Shown: piece by piece, positions 15,634 to 16,000 of the stretch
How the letters are laid out: every line of letters starts with the position of its first letter
Position numbering within the stretch: the first letter of the stretch is position 1
NCBI GenBank assembly: GCA_023435985.1
Contig: JAEZKY010000308.1
Span: 1 to 16,000, forward strand
Length of the DNA: 16,000 bases
From: Bacillota bacterium
GTDB lineage: Bacteria > Bacillota > Clostridia > Clostridiales > Clostridiaceae
Direction: 5' to 3'
The notes under the pieces: model-generated
The model's input: only the letters and a program-made list of their open reading frames with translations
The model's database searches: none
What the model was told of the DNA's origin: nothing
Made by a program: the position numbers and the translations under genes

Positions 15634-15655
15634 AGGTACACCTTAATTTTTAAAT

Positions 15656-15694
15656 AAATATTACTAATTAGTTATAAACTAATTAGTAATATTT
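15656..15694. promoter_or_regulatory. Double operator / large inverted repeat upstream of the Cys-rich gene
   Basis: Two perfect 18-bp arms (15656-15673 and 15677-15694) are separated by ATA. Each arm contains ACTAATTAGT, the centre of the palindrome in the marR promoter, so this looks like two repressor sites side by side, 36 bases before the ATG of the next gene. It could also form a long A/T-only hairpin that ends the marR transcript. No convincing -35/-10 pair was placed for the following gene. Confidence 0.7.
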
Positions 15695-15729
15695 GATTTT
15701 AAATTTGTATATTGAGAGGAAGTTTTAAT

Positions 15730-16000
15730 ATGAATTATATAAATAACTTAGAAAACAATATTAGAGATGTATGCAGTGATTGCGGTCACAAAGGAACTGA
15801 AAAGTGTAATTATAGAATGTGTAATATTGGGTTTGCAAAGTACGTTATAGAAAATATAAAAGATAAAGCTACAAATTATATTGAAGATGGTGAAAATCTA
15901 ATTCCTAAAAATGATCTGAAATATTATGATGAGAAAATAATTGCAAAAGGGATAGCAAGTATTTGTAAATTATGTAAGGAATGTAGTGATAGTCATAGTG
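15730..16000 (+). CDS. Cys-rich protein of unknown function, 3' end outside window
   Basis: The frame is open from ATG 15730 to the window end (90 residues seen). GAGAGGA at 15714-15720 is the binding site. The N-terminus has a compact cluster CSDCGH (Cys15, Cys18, His20), then Cys26 and Cys31 (KCNYRMC), which looks like a zinc or Fe-S site. A charged, helical middle follows, and a second cluster CKLCKEC (Cys79, 82, 85) begins at the edge. I do not recognise a named family, and no transmembrane segment is seen. It is probably under control of the MarR protein through the double operator upstream. Function remains unknown. Confidence 0.7.
   Translation, partial: MNYINNLENNIRDVCSDCGHKGTEKCNYRMCNIGFAKYVIENIKDKATNYIEDGENLIPKNDLKYYDEKIIAKGIASICKLCKECSDSHS

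Overview
The window is strongly A+T-rich. Its genes have Clostridium-like codon use, strong GGAGG ribosome binding sites, and A/T-flanked hairpin terminators. These features, and the proteins encoded, suggest a low-GC Firmicute of the genus Clostridium or a close relative. This is an inference from composition and gene content; no species can be named. All genes lie on the + strand.

Region 1 (1-7861) is the 3' part of a respiratory complex I operon in the order nuoD(partial)-H-I-J-K-L-M-N, closed by a long hairpin. nuoD runs directly into nuoH, so the usual nuoE, nuoF and nuoG genes for the NADH-oxidising module are absent at their normal place. This matches the 11-subunit type of complex I, which takes electrons from another donor such as ferredoxin and pumps ions across the membrane.

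Region 2 (about 7862-13301) looks like a self-contained metal-handling locus, most likely for copper or another thiophilic metal. An OmpR/PhoB-type response regulator and a sensor kinase overlap by 4 bases. They are followed by three further transcription units: (a) a 609-residue protein joining an HMA metal-binding domain, a DsbD_2/TauE-like membrane domain and two cupredoxin-like domains; (b) a 79-residue HMA-like protein with an 88-residue Cys/Met-rich membrane protein; (c) a 48-residue membrane microprotein with two CC motifs. The promoters of all four units carry the same arrangement: two 11-bp direct repeats close to CTTCATAAAAT, then exactly 8 bases, then a TAWAAT -10 box. This is the layout expected of a class of promoter activated by an OmpR/PhoB-family regulator, so the two-component system probably controls itself and the other three units. 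The 312-base gap before the regulator (7778-8089) holds the nuo terminator, this promoter, and an inverted repeat in the leader.

Region 3 (13302-15093) is a methyl-accepting chemotaxis protein gene with no promoter that I can place convincingly.

Region 4 (15094-16000) is a MarR-family repressor gene and the start of a Cys-rich protein gene of unknown function. A perfect palindrome centred on ACTAATTAGT sits between the -35 and -10 boxes of marR. The same core appears twice, as a large inverted repeat, just upstream of the Cys-rich gene, pointing to autoregulation and joint control. The marR -10 box lies so close to its likely ATG that the mRNA appears to be leaderless.

No tRNA, rRNA, CRISPR array, insertion sequence or phage gene was seen.
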